From: Cyanoderma ruficeps
Lineage: Eukaryota > Chordata > Aves > Passeriformes > Timaliidae
Assembly: GCA_008694505.1 (NCBI GenBank)
Contig: VZDJ01001050.1
Location: forward strand, 62,001 to 126,000
Direction of reading: 5' to 3'
Length of the DNA: 64,000 nucleotides
The position numbers and the translations under genes were made by a program. The notes under the pieces were generated by a model. The model worked only from the letters and a program-made list of their open reading frames with translations. It did no database searches and was not told the DNA's origin. Position 1 is the stretch's first letter; every line of letters starts with the position of its first letter. Below are positions 1-12,700 of this stretch, in pieces.

Positions 1-844
1 GGAGGCAGCAGGTCCAATTCCAATCAGGATGATTACATTCTGTCTCTCTGTAGTTTCTTTAAGTTGTCTGAATATGATTTTCCTTCAGCATCTTTATTCG
101 ATGCTGTTGGTGCTTTTCATTCACTGTTGCCTTTCTCTACAAGGAAAGATAACTGTTTCTGTCCTGTATTGTTATTACACATAAATCCTAAGTAGTTGTG
201 ACTGTGTATAGTGGGTCCTTGAATGAGTAGATAGAACTCATTACCTAGTGTGCCTGCTGCATTGCTGACCTTCCCTTTGACCAACCACGTATATCAGATC
301 TTCATACAAAGTGTCCTTATACCTTCTTCTTCCTCCTCTTCTCTATGTGAATCTAAAGAGGACAAGCAATGGCCTAGTAGATAAACCTATATATGTCCTC
401 ACTATCTTTTTTTTTGGCAATCCAACAATCATAACATGGTTTATTTTTAAAGTAAAACTGTAATAGGAAGTTTCAAACTTACTAACCTGTGAATCAAGTA
501 CAAAGAACATGATGGAAATTGTTCAACAAGGAAAATCAAATTAAAATAGCTTATGTGTCTTTACAAGCATAAATACCTAAAGAAAAGTAAGAAAGAGATA
601 TTGAGTGCCTCTGCCACACTAGTATCTCTGTCCATATCCAATCCCCTGTGGGCTTTGTCACCCCTGCTAATGCATGTCAGGAATTTCCCTTTGTTTTTTA
701 CTGAACTGGCGCCATCATTATGATGGTGCCATCTGGCATCCAGATATTATTGTTTGCCCACTCCCCCATCACTTCATGTCCTGGGTTGTAGTATAGGATG
801 TGCACAAACTATTCTATCACCATCTTCATGAACTGTTGAATCCA

Positions 845-1310
845 ATTGTTGAAGCAGTGTTTCCCAGACCCCTCCCCCTGGGCTATCTTCTGTTAATGGC
901 CCATCAGATGCCTTGCTGTATGACTCATAGATAACTGCCTCCGGGAGCAATCTCTCTCTAATGGCCCATCAAGGACCCCCTGTATGACTCATCATCCCAT
1001 TGTGAGATGCTCTGCCCAGGGGAAGGAACCAAGCATTCTCACCTGGATATAATCTGGGATTTGGGGGACAGTACAGGCAGCCCTCACCCACTACATTCCC
1101 AGAGGACCAGAGCTACCAGACCTTTCTACGGGATCACTGCTTCAGGAAGACCACCTCATCTGGACTGTTTCCATCACTCTGCTCAGGTTGTATTCTGACT
1201 CTGTCAGTGGTCTTTTGTATTATTGCATTTATTTTATTCTACTTTTTTTTCCCTTTCTTCTAATTAAGTTGTATTTCTGACTTGGAGCCTCTCACTTGTT
1301 TTGCTTTCAA
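845..1310 (+). mobile_element. LTR-like fragment, same family as 33078-33805
   Basis: This segment aligns by eye with 33250-33730. Both share a block reading roughly cat-cc-att-g-gagatgct-c-ccca-ggg, then acctggata with a TATA-like box (GATATAAT here near 1046, GGATAAAA in the other copy), then an exon-like purine/pyrimidine stretch ending in ggttgta-tctgact-tgtcag. It also carries two copies of aatggcccatca (894 and 960), as the other copy has two of atgggccatta. Ends are uncertain and no target-site duplication was found. The orientation is antisense to ADAMTSL3. Confidence 0.6.
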
Positions 1311-4300
1311 ACCTCTACACTTCACCATCTCCCAGCCACCCCGACCCATTTCTTTATGGCTAGCACCAGGGTTATTTATGCCAGTATGCTAAAAGCTGGA
1401 TATGGTTTTAACATACAAAACCATTTTTCAAACATTAGAGACAGAAATCTTTTAAGAAACCTTCCACTACTCATAAACGTAATCTCACTATGCATAGAAA
1501 TCCCCGTGCTTTTTTAATCTTAACTGCTATTCTTTCTGACTCTAACTGTCACACTGGGCTGGTGTAATGAACTCTAGCACAATAGGTCAGACAGAAAGAT
1601 ACACTGGCTCCTTCCTCAGATAATATTTCTAATATCTGATGAATGGTCACTTCAGGGATGGACAGCAATAGGAGAACAACATGCCCCTCAACACAGAACA
1701 GCAAGGCCTTCTTGCCTTAAACATTTGTTCTGACAAAGATTACAATACTTTGTTACCAACATGGAATATTTCACAGTAGTTCTGCCAGCAATTAATGTTT
1801 AATTGATCCCAATTAGGGGTGCAGTAGGTCAGACAACACAAACATAACTATTCCCTCTAGACTAGAGGTGGCTGAATTGTTTATGATTAATTCTTTGAGA
1901 AGCAGAACCAATAAAGAAGTATTTAACATGGATTTATATTTGAAGCATGAGTGCCCAAGTGGATTCTCTGCCATCTTTTAAGGAATGAACTCCTTTAAAA
2001 ACCTTTCCTTCAACTGGGGAATTCTACCCAGTTATTTATTTCAGTGGCACATGTGGAAAACACTTCCACTGAATTTCCTGAGGAATATCAACCAAGCTAG
2101 ACAGAGAAGTAAAATCCTCTGTGATAATTTTATACCTCTGTCAGAATCAGTTAATAGTAACAAATTCAGACATTATTGAGAGGAGAGGAAGGCAACTGAC
2201 AGATGGACATATACGGACAAAATTCAACTGTAAGACTTGCTTGCATTAGAAATTCCTGAAGATATAAATAATGGAAGACATTATACACAGATGGAATAAA
2301 ATTGCAGCATCTGGTGCTCTGGCAGGACATATCAGAGAATGATCACAAATTACAGGTGAAAGGATAGTATATGAGAAATATTGTAGGTTTATAAATCATA
2401 GTGTGCAATTTCATAACAAAAATAAAATTCAATAGAAAGTTACAAAGAGCAGAAGACAGCAATACAGAGATTCACAAATGTGAGAACTCAATTCACAGAA
2501 GAAATATGCTGAAAATTTTGAGTTTTAGCTTTTAAACTTCTAATTGAATATAAACTTTGAGAAAGACAATAAAATTGCTTATAGATGAGGTTTGTTTTAT
2601 TTGCCCAAGGATGGGTAAGGGTGAAAGGGTCACAGTGGTCAGGGAAGAATGGTCTACCAGATACAAAGAATGGCTCTGTCTGTAGAGGAGAATGGAGGCA
2701 GTCAGGGACTTGGTGGCATAAGAAAGCTTGGCAAGAGCCTCTGAGGAAATGGGGGAAAAGAATGAATCCTTGCTGATGTCTGCCCAAGTGGAGTAATGAA
2801 ATTGGTAATTAACACGCCAACAGAGTGAATAGAAAAATCATATAAAGCATAGCTTGTCTGAAGACACTCCCATTACTGCAATTTAAAGTAAACACAATTA
2901 TGAACAAAATGCTGCCTCTTCAGCATGTGGCTTACCATGCCACTGGAGGCCTTGCAGCTGCTCACATTTTGGTTAGTACACAGTCAGCAAAATAGCTGAC
3001 CCCATCACACATAGTCTTACACCAGCTAGTGCTCTGGCCAACATTAAAAAGTTCTCAACTCTTACAAGTCTCAAATTACCATGTACCTACACGCCAGACT
3101 GGTCATTCATAGCCAAAATTTGTGGGTGGTAGCCTGACATCTGTAAGGGTGGTGGGCCATGGAGTATTACATTGTGTCTCTGCACAGCGGCAGAAACACT
3201 GACCAAGAGGTGCATTATCAGGGAATACACCTTGCTCTTGTAGTGTTTGAAATCCCAACACAGCTGTATGAAATGATTCCACAGAAGAGCTGACCCCAAA
3301 GCTGATTGCTCCTTGGTTTTTTGTGAGTTCTAATTGTTTTTTCTTCTTCTTTATATTACTACACACAGTTTTTCAATCTCATAACCAGGATCTAAAATTA
3401 GTAGCTGTTTAAAGTCAGATACTAATGAAAAACAGTATTAATAGTGAGGCACTGAAACCAATTTTAGGTGAAAGTTCACTGCTCAAGATTCCTGAAACAG
3501 ATTAGATCTTCTGGACCAAGATGCAGATGGATGCTATAGTTTACAAATGGGGATTGCAGGAATGGTTCTTCCAGCACAAATTTTCTCAGTTTTCCTGTCT
3601 CATGACTTATCACTAAAATCATTCTAAACTAAACTCAAGGCATCTCCAAGCTTTGGCAAAGTTTGTGTGAAGACCCTGACTTTGTGCCCTTTATTCTTTC
3701 TGTTAGTCAACACATATAAAAATCTGTACTTGAACTTATATTAAGTAGGTTTCTCATCAGATTCTAAAATAAATCTGATATCAGATTAGATATCTGATAC
3801 CATTAGATATCTAAAATAAAGATTCGAAATAGTCCTAGAGGTCTGCTTTGCAGAGAGAAAAGAAGTGTACGAAATGTTACCTCATGTCAGACTGAATCTA
3901 GTCTGGACTGTGGCCCACTGTCCAAAATAGGAATAATAGTATCCCACTGGCACCACTGGAGCCTTGCAGTAGATGCAGTAGTCTGCAGAAAAGGGCCTTC
4001 AATGTAGCAGAGCAGTGAACATAAAATATGGAAGTGTCATAACTGCACTTGAAAATAATTTGAAATTCTTCAATCCCTTTGCTGTTAGATGATGTTTTAG
4101 TATCACAAGTAATATACTATACCTATAGGTTTTCCAAAATACTTTATTAAAATACACATCATGACAAACAACAGGTTATGCCTGCTCTCTACGAATCCCT
4201 TCTTGTTAATATTTAAAGCTACACATACCCATACATGTATACACACACCCACCCCCCACCATACTCCTTTCCTACAGTGCAATCAACCTTGTTCACAAAA

Positions 4301-5504
4301 CTGATAAAAAAATTTCTTAGTGTGACAAATTATTCCAAATATGACTACGTAACAGCATATCAGTGTGCTCCCAAGGCTTCTTTACAGGTTGATAAATGCA
4401 CACTTAGTAAAGTAATTTAGCATAGTCATGAGAAAAATCACAAGAAAATGCACTTTACAAATGAAAAATTAGTATATCCACAAATATCAAATTTTCTAGG
4501 CTTTGACTCTTAATTAATCAACCTGTAAAGTCTATGGAACTCTGGAATCAGGTAAGGATTTCATTATACTAGATGTGATAGCTGCTACTAATATGTATAA
4601 ATACATATAAATGTATATTTGTCTCTGTGTGTATGTGTGTATAAATGCTTCTGTATACATATATTTGTTTTATATACACATATTTTCTGTATTCATATAT
4701 ATGTATTTATGCATATGGCAGCTGGATTTGCTTTTGTTTTTTGGGGTTTTTTTTTATTTTGAAGGACTTGTTACATATGTTTCCAGCTCTCTTGCAATGC
4801 TCCAGAATCTAATTACTTCAATTCAGATTAATCACGCCAAAAATGCAATTATATTGCATAACAATGTTTTTTAATCTAATACATAGTTGCAGTTGTAATA
4901 AAAAATGCCATGTGCTCAGACACAAAGAACTGGATATTGATGAACACTGTGTACAGATGTTGCAATTATAGTATGGATTTATCACAGTTTCAGACAAAAC
5001 GTAGTAAGTACTTATAATAAAACATGAGAGTACTTGTAATTTCTCAGTCTCATTGCTCCAGGGTTATGTGGTATGCATCACAGGATTCTAGTTTATTTTC
5101 TGCTAAACTTCATACTTTTTTTTTCTGTTACTATGCTTTTCCTTGGGGAAAAAGACAAGAGGGTGTCATCACTGGCATCTTTGTTTTGCCTGTTACTTCA
5201 CAGGGGTATTGAGAAAATAAATAAAGCTGCCAAACTCTGAAGATATAGTGGTAGATATAAAACATGTAACTACATAGGTGGATGCCCTTTTATTATAATA
5301 TTTTTGTAATGACCTTACATAAAATGTGTATATTTGCTTAAATTAAATCTGCATTTACCCTCTTGAAATCTGTCTCTTTGCACCTAACTATGATATAGTT
5401 TTAAGACCATGGATTTCCACAAGGTTAAGTTCATCCTTTAACAGAAGCCAAACACATTCAAGAGATTGTGCTAGTTCTGTGCAAGTCCCAGGTTCCCACA
5501 TGGA

Positions 5505-5665
5505 AACACAGAATCACAGAGGGCTTTGGATTGGAAAAGAACTCAGACATCCTCTAGTTTCCACTCCATGTGCCATGGACAGGGACACCTTCCACTAGAC
5601 CTGGTTGCTCAGGGCCTCATCCAGCCTGGCCTTGAACACCTCTGGGGAGGGAGCAACCACCGCTT
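5505..5665 (-). mobile_element. CR1 LINE 3' fragment
   Basis: Read on the plus strand it starts acagaatcacagaggg and continues with the usual antisense CR1 wording: ttggaaaagaac, ccatggacagggacaccttccactagacc, ggttgctcagggcctcatccagcctggccttgaacacct. This is a 5'-truncated CR1 inserted in the same orientation as the host gene. Confidence 0.85.
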
Positions 5666-7805
5666 CTCAGGATCACATAACCAGAACCTGTTGTAAGCAA
5701 AATTTTGAGACTTACGAGGGTTCTTCAGAGACGGCTGTTCCTTCCTCCAGTTCCTGGGCCTGCTTATACCATGGCAACTTTGCTTCCACGGGAAGTTTCT
5801 CTACGGAGCAAACACAAGCATGTGAAAATAGCACGGGGTAACACTGCTATGTGTGCCACTCTCCCTGTGCTCACCAAACATGTGTGTGATGTGTGCGTGG
5901 CTTCACACACATGGAAGCTGAGCAAAAACAAGAAAAAGAGAAATGAGAACACTGGCGAGAGAAACAAACACTTTCGTCATCTGGACTATGTCACTTACAA
6001 GATTATATGGCCAGGTATTTCACCAATGCCAGTAGAAGGGCTATAGTGCTCTAAAACCAGACAGGCAAATTAAAATTGTCACTTTTCAGACTATACAACG
6101 GGACTGTAAAAGTAGACAATTTGGAAAGCACTTTTTTGAATGGAAACTTGCAAGTATAACACGCCTCCATTACACAAGACAAAATGTGTAACATCCCTGT
6201 ATTTACCTCTAAATTTCAGAAGACGTGCTGAGATTGGTTTTGCTAAGATTACAAAAATAAAGAAAATCCTGCTTTGATGAGTGATACAACAGGAAAACTA
6301 TAATTAAATGGCCCAGCCATGCTTTTCAACTCTGTTTATCAGTTCACCAGCTATGTGGATTTTAAAAAAATGAGCTAAATACTTTCTCTGTCATTCCTGA
6401 TGGAAAACAGTGGAGCTGCTTTTCTTCCTCTCCAGGAGGTGCACACAGAGTAATGCTCTGGGGAGTGCAGGGCCATGCTTTGCAAGCCAAACTCCACTTC
6501 CATGCAGCGTCAGAGTGGAGTAGATGAGGCATAAAGCAAGAAAAAATTTGGCACTAAAATCTGAGAAGGAGCTCTGCACTTCAGCAGAACATTCTGGGCT
6601 AGGATCAGGGGAAAAAACCACAAAGGGTGGTGAGCCTCAGATGACTGAGGAGAACCAGAGCCAAACCTACTTGCCACTCACAAAACACCTAAGCCTTTTG
6701 GGTTTGTATAAGGATCAACTTGTACTTCCCAACAGGAGCAGGTTAATGTCATTCAGAATAGTCAGGAATTTTCTGTGGCTCTATTGGGCAGAACAATGAA
6801 CATTTCACTTCTCTCAGTTGTATCACAGAGGAACAATGACCTAAAATTTGACTGCACAGCTACTGCAACTTTAGTCATGCAAATTTCCTTGAAGCAAGTT
6901 ATTAACAGGAAAAGAGGAACAGTAATAGAATGACTATTCCTCTATCTTAAAAACAGCTTGCCAAGCTCTTCATCTAACATATTAGAGCCATTTAAGGACG
7001 AATGTTTGCCATCACAGCTCTTAGTTTACATTTTACTAATCATCCAGAATATGTAGGAAATACTTCTATTTATATGTTCTACAGTTTGCTTTATGGGTTT
7101 TGGAAAGTCACATCTTACTTCTCTGATTTTTTTGCTTAGATGGAAGCGCTTGTAAAAAGCAAAATTATTGTCTAACTTAGCCTGTTTTGTGACTTTGAAA
7201 ATAACCCTTTTTTTACAGGTGTATTTAATTATCATCTAAACTGTAAGATTTGTTAGAGGATTAGAAATGTTGATTTTGTACAGCATGCTTTGACAGAAAC
7301 ATGAACAAAAAGCACTTCTAACATAAGCTAAGGAGAAATTTTACCTTTAGCAATTAAAGTAAAAATTTTTCTTTTATAAAACACATGCAGTAAAAGCACT
7401 TATACTACACAAAAATTGTGTTCGATGAATATACATTCTCTATAAAAACTGAAAACCATTACTTAATCTAGTGATATCCTATTTTTTCCCATTATTGGTG
7501 CAACATAAAGTGCCTTAGAGATTGAATAAACTAAAATGAAATAAATTACATGAATGATTTGCCTTTTATTTCTTTTTTGCAGAGTGTATTAAAAGAAGAG
7601 AGACTTCCACATTTTTTTGCCTTGTCGCTACTGTCAGCTTGGAAGATTGTGTTCTGCTTTGTGTAAATCCAGCTGCAGAAAAAAAACCGGTCTAGGTCTA
7701 AATAATTTAATAGATAAGAGGTACTTCATTACCCTTACTGCTATAAATTTCTAACTCTAGTTGTGTGAAGTAAAAAGGACAAATTTCTAGTCTATAACTA
7801 GAATA

Positions 7806-7880
7806 ATTTGGTTTGGATGGCACCTCTGGATACCATCTAATCCAACACTCTTCTGAAGCCACTGTTTAGCCTTCAGATAG
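7806..7880 (-). repeat. Possible decayed CR1 scrap
   Basis: The run ggatggcacctctggataccatctaatccaacactc resembles the CR1 3' segment that reads, antisense, 'gaccTctggaggtcatctagtccaac'. Only about 40 bases are similar and there is no terminal repeat, so this is tentative. Confidence 0.35.
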
Positions 7881-9605
7881 ATGGATATTCAAACATTACC
7901 TCTTGTATTATGAAGGAAGAGCTGTGTGAGAACAAAGATGAGGAGGAAAACAAAACCCAATTAAGCCAAGTTTTTCATGGGACTTTTCATTCCAGGTGAA
8001 AAAATGGAAGTAACTCTCTACAATCAGAAATTTATCATGCATATGCTGCAAAGGGCAGCATAAGAACTTACGCAGGGTAAAGATGCCATGCTCTTGCAAG
8101 GGTGGACTTCCAGCAAGGATTAATTTACTTTGTTCCCTGACAAGTCCCATTTGAAGACACTTCATGACAGATATAGGTAAGCAAAGCTTTCCTATCTGGC
8201 CTTGCCCCCTTCTAAGCAGAAATCAGTTCCGGGTAGTTTGCAACACAGGATCTCTTTGTGTCTTGCTGCATTTTGCTAACACTGTATGATGCAGCCAGAC
8301 TGAATCTTGCACTACCTGTGTTATGAACACTATAAACCTACAACACCCCAAAACCACCAGCTATCTGAATGAGCTCAAGCCCACTGGATACCTGTATGAG
8401 GCTCAGAGTCATGTTAGCACAGTCACAGGGGCTTTTTTGCATTTTTTTCTTACATCTTGCAAGGTAGATGGGGCAAGCTCGTATTGGCCAGTAAAATATA
8501 GTGCAAACATAGTCATTACTTCCCAAAGACTCCGTGTCTGGGCTTCACCACTCCAGTACATGGCAGATACCATGAATTGTTATGGTCATGTTAAAGTGGA
8601 ATCTTGAAACTTGGCATGTGTGCCTATTATCAGACTCTTAGTGGAGAAATTAAAATTACATGTTTCACTGTCCCATCTTAGAAGAGCAAAAGATCCTGCA
8701 TCAGTCTTGTTTTACATAAAATGTGCTCTTAATATGTTTCAAGATTAAAATTATTTTTTTAAAAGGAATTGTTTTCTTCTTATGGCATAGTGAAGTCTTC
8801 AGTTTAGAAAAGTTAAGTATATGTGAATTGCTGTGGCCCAGAGCTTTCCATATATTAGTCAGCATACTGGCACAGAAATGGCAACAACAGAGCTGTACAC
8901 ACGCATGGTCCCGTGAATGCTCATACACCTGTGAAAATCACCAAATACATGTCTGCTGCACTTGGGCACTCCCTGTTAATCCACCGAATCTCCAGGTCTC
9001 TTTCTAACATTCCCATCCCATAAGAACCTCCAAACAAATGCAGAAATATTTCTTTCTTCTTACAACAAACCATGGGGGTTTTATCCCAGTATTACTCCCT
9101 GTTTGAGGCCCAGGCAAGAAAATACTACTATACAAATTGTTGTATAAGTTGCTATAAGATGTTTCTGACAAATTTTGCAGCCTAAATAGTAAGAAGAAAC
9201 TCATGATGAGATATGCTTGCTTCTGATTAATTTCATGCTAAAAGTTATGAAGAGAGACTTTTGTAATTACAGTTATGTTTACTTACTATAGGCATTATTT
9301 ATATATTTAATTTTAATTTATTTTAAAACACAGGGCAAATTTAGCTCAGATGCAAACAGTGAAAATACAGACAAATTTACAATTTATTGCTTAGTCTGCT
9401 GGACCACAAATTAACTATGAAAAGGCCAAAGCTTGTAAGATGAAAGAGGTCAGCACTCACTCCAAGCTGCTGGCAGGCACACAGGAACAGACAGGTGCAA
9501 AATCATAACTCAGTGCAGGTGGGAACAGTGATGCCAGCAGAGAAACAAAACAGCTGAACATGGAAGAGCTCTGAAAAATTTATGAGAAACACTCTGCCTC
9601 ATTAC

Positions 9606-9753
9606 CTTTGGGCTTGTAGCAAGGAGTGGGTACAACACATTCTTCTTTTATGTGTGGTTTGGTTTTAGTACTACAGCCTCCTGTATGCACCCCCCTGTGG
9701 TCAATGCAAAGGACCACACGGTATCTGAGTCCTTGTCCACAGGTCACAGTGCA
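9606..9753 (-). CDS. ADAMTSL3: ADAMTSL3 exon: TSR, last exon visible
   Basis: A 148-nt exon encoding residues 369-417 plus one base. Acceptor ttttcaattcag, donor AAAG|GTAATG. The peptide begins [20 protein letters not shown] and ends [15 protein letters not shown]. It holds a CTVTCGQG O-fucosylation-type motif and completes the TSR whose tryptophan strand lies in the preceding exon. The open last codon (G..) shows that coding continues, but I could not find the next exon between 1 and 9605, so the intron reaches beyond the left edge. Confidence 0.93.
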
Positions 9754-12700
9754 CTGAATTGAAAAAAAAACATAAAAGGAGAAAATAAAAGTTACACATA
9801 GAATTGATAAATATAAGGGGAATATGCAACACCGGAGAGCCAAACATGATGCAGAAACCTTGAAAATAAAGTATTCATAATATTTGGTAATTATGGATAA
9901 GGTATAAAAGTGACCGATTTTTTTTTGCCTTTTTGCTTAAAACATTTACTTGATTTGGACACTTAGCTACTGGACTTCTGCAGTGTCACTCTTGCAATGT
10001 TGCCTACTTGGCTTCTGTAGCCATCTGTCCCGTATTGGATATGCTCAGTAACACCCTGTCAGTTTCATTTGGACCCACTCTGATTTGCTTGGACAAAGTA
10101 CTGGGTCTTATGCATCAACCAGGGTTACACTCTACTATTCTGGAAAAAAACACCAAAGAGAATGGGAAAATACTGGGCTTTCTTCCCTCAGACACTTTCT
10201 TAAGTTTTTTTGGGGGTTTTTTTTGTTTGTTTGTTTTATTTGGCTTTTTAAAAATTTATTTTTCCTCTAGTTCATCAACTTTTATCCCCTGCACAGATTG
10301 TTTCAAAATTGGCTGCACAGAAGATGATCGAAAGTACCAATCAGCTGGAAGTGCTATGGATGTTACCAATATTACTTCGGTCTTGGACAGCAGCTTTTAT
10401 CAGGAAATCAGCAAACACTGCAATCAGTCAAGAACACCTCATCTGTAGGGAAGTTAGTCTAGCCTCCAAAGCACAATTTACTTGTTGGGAAACGAGGGTG
10501 GTGAGAAATTATATTCAAGCTAAGTCTTTGTGCACAAAGTTAAAATATTTTACTACTTCTGTGGCAGGACATCTCCAAGACATTTACTTTCATACAGATG
10601 GAAAGGCAAGTCAGGAACAGACTTCTATAGGTCACAAAGAGCAGAATCATACACAGTGTTTCTTGACTAGAAGTCATTCATGTGTTTCTTGAAATTCTCA
10701 GTGGTTTTGAGTTTCAATTTCTGGCTGAAATATTGTAATACAGAAATACCATTACATGCTTATGGGTTTGGGGTTTTTTTTGAGGTTTTTTTTGTGCATT
10801 TCACTTATATTCCCAGTCTATTATTAGTGGAAGGTAACAAATTAATGTTACAGAGCTGGTTTATTTTTACATCATTCTCCTTGCTCATATTAATCTTTTT
10901 CATACATTTTTCCTGTGTGGTTGCTTTACAGTTAGACAAATAGCATAATTTAAAACAGAGGTGTTGGTAATGAGAGAAAACATTGAATGTTCCTATTTCC
11001 AAAAACTCACTAAACTATAATTCAAGATATTTTCCCTAATGTGTTAAATACAGAACCAACAAAACTAAGTTGATTACCGGAGACCATTCTTGAGCAAGCC
11101 AGTTTGGACAGTCAAATATATTGCAAGGCTGGACAAGAGGCATCTTTGGAGTATACATGCATTTCCATTCTTCCACGGGGCTGATGTGCCCCTGAATGTC
11201 TTCTTCCACACAGGAGACACTGCGGCTTTGAATGCCTCCTCCACAGGATGAGGAACAAGCGGTCCAGGGTGTACTTTCCCATCTGGGAAAAAAAGGAGGC
11301 ATCAGGAAACATTACCCTTGCTGTTCCCACCCTCATCTGCACACGCAAAATGCATAAACTGCTACTTGCAAGGTTGTTTATTTGCTTTTTTGTTTGGTTT
11401 TTGTTTGTTTGGTTAGTTTGTTTTTTCACCTGGGTAACATCAGTAAAAATGAATCATGTAGCTCTTTCCATAGGTGTCCACAGCAGCAAAGCATGCTCAT
11501 GGCTGGTGTATTTTATGTCACACGTAATAACATGAAATCTCTCCCACTAATCTAATTACTACCACCACAAAAAATCTAAATACCTTTAACTTAGTTGGGT
11601 TTTTTTCCCCTTTTTTACTTGATGGGTTCAAAATATTTTCTTAATTCCTCATATTATGAAGAATCTTTGTCACAAATCACAGGAAACTCAGTGTGCTGTG
11701 AGGCTGATGCCCCTTTTGCAGAATATTAAGGGGAAGAGTAGTGGTTTTTTCCAAGGAAGCAACTCAGTAGAGAAAAAAGAAAGAAAGGTGAGAGGAAATT
11801 CCCAAAATGAAAAAGTGACCATACTAGTAAGATACATGTCCTCTAATGGATGAATCAGATGAACCTTGTTTCCTTACAGTTAAGACAGTGAGAGGAGCTG
11901 AGAAACCATCTTTTCTGTACAAGTGCCATTTGAGAATGTAATGAAAAATCCTCAATATATGCATGTTCTGAAAAGCTTACTTATGAGAATAATCCTTTTT
12001 TTAGTGATGCATATGCTATAAGATATGTATTCCCTTATATATATACATGTCTGTCCACACAAAATAGTCTGGCTCTTATATTAAAGCCCTTGTCACAGAT
12101 TGGGTGTGGGACCATTCCCATGCTCCAGTGTGGCTATTCCTGTATATTCCTGCATGACTGAAGTACAGAAGTATGTGTGTTCTGCCTACTGGAAACATTT
12201 AACGAAATTGTTTTTTACCCCACAAGGCAAATGTCTCTTCCATAAGGATATTACAAATACTGTTTGAAACAATGATTTTGGTCAGATTTCAGTTTTTGAA
12301 CTCAAACAAGAGTTTTTGATTACCTATTTCTTAGAAAAGCCAATGAACTAATGCCCCTGGGGAAGGCATTATCATGGGTTTGTAGGATCAGAAAACTACA
12401 CTAATGTTGTCAAAATCCAAAATTTCACCAATTATAGACATGCAAGAAGTAGCAAAATGGGGGTGAGGAAGAGAAAATCTTGTGGTTCATAACAAAACCC
12501 CAGATTATAGTTCTCTTCAGAGAGGAGTAAAGGGCAAAAAAAGGAAAGTTGTGACAGAAAAGTGAAAGCGGAGTTGAGGAATGGGAGAAAAAAAGGGACC
12601 ACACGCTTAACGAATCTGCATTTCCCCTTCAGATAGGCTACAATTTCAGTTCTGCATTGACAGAATTTATTACAACAGGTTAGCACTTGAACATCTCTAC

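Larger units (their letters stand above)
1..9605. other. ADAMTSL3 intron, left part
   Basis: More than 9.6 kb with no exon I can support. It holds an LTR-like segment near 845-1310, a CR1 fragment at 5505-5665, a doubtful CR1 scrap near 7806-7880, T- and AC/TG-rich low-complexity runs at 4225-4262 and 4590-4720, and a 16-bp palindrome at 3772-3787. Open frames here are short and show no family resemblance. Confidence 0.7.

Noticed and set aside
4590..4720. TATA- and ATG-rich stretch that might be taken for a promoter
   Set aside because: It is a degenerate TA/TG microsatellite deep in an intron with no associated transcript signal.
1..9605. Search for the next ADAMTSL3 exon downstream of 9606
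   Set aside because: Reading the minus strand I found no segment with the expected linker or TSR cysteine pattern next to splice sites; a short divergent exon could have been missed.
10008..10448. A 146-codon plus-strand frame with a hydrophobic stretch
   Set aside because: The hydrophobic part (Phe/Leu/Gly) is translated from a T/G-rich low-complexity run; the rest has no domain and it lies in an ADAMTSL3 intron.
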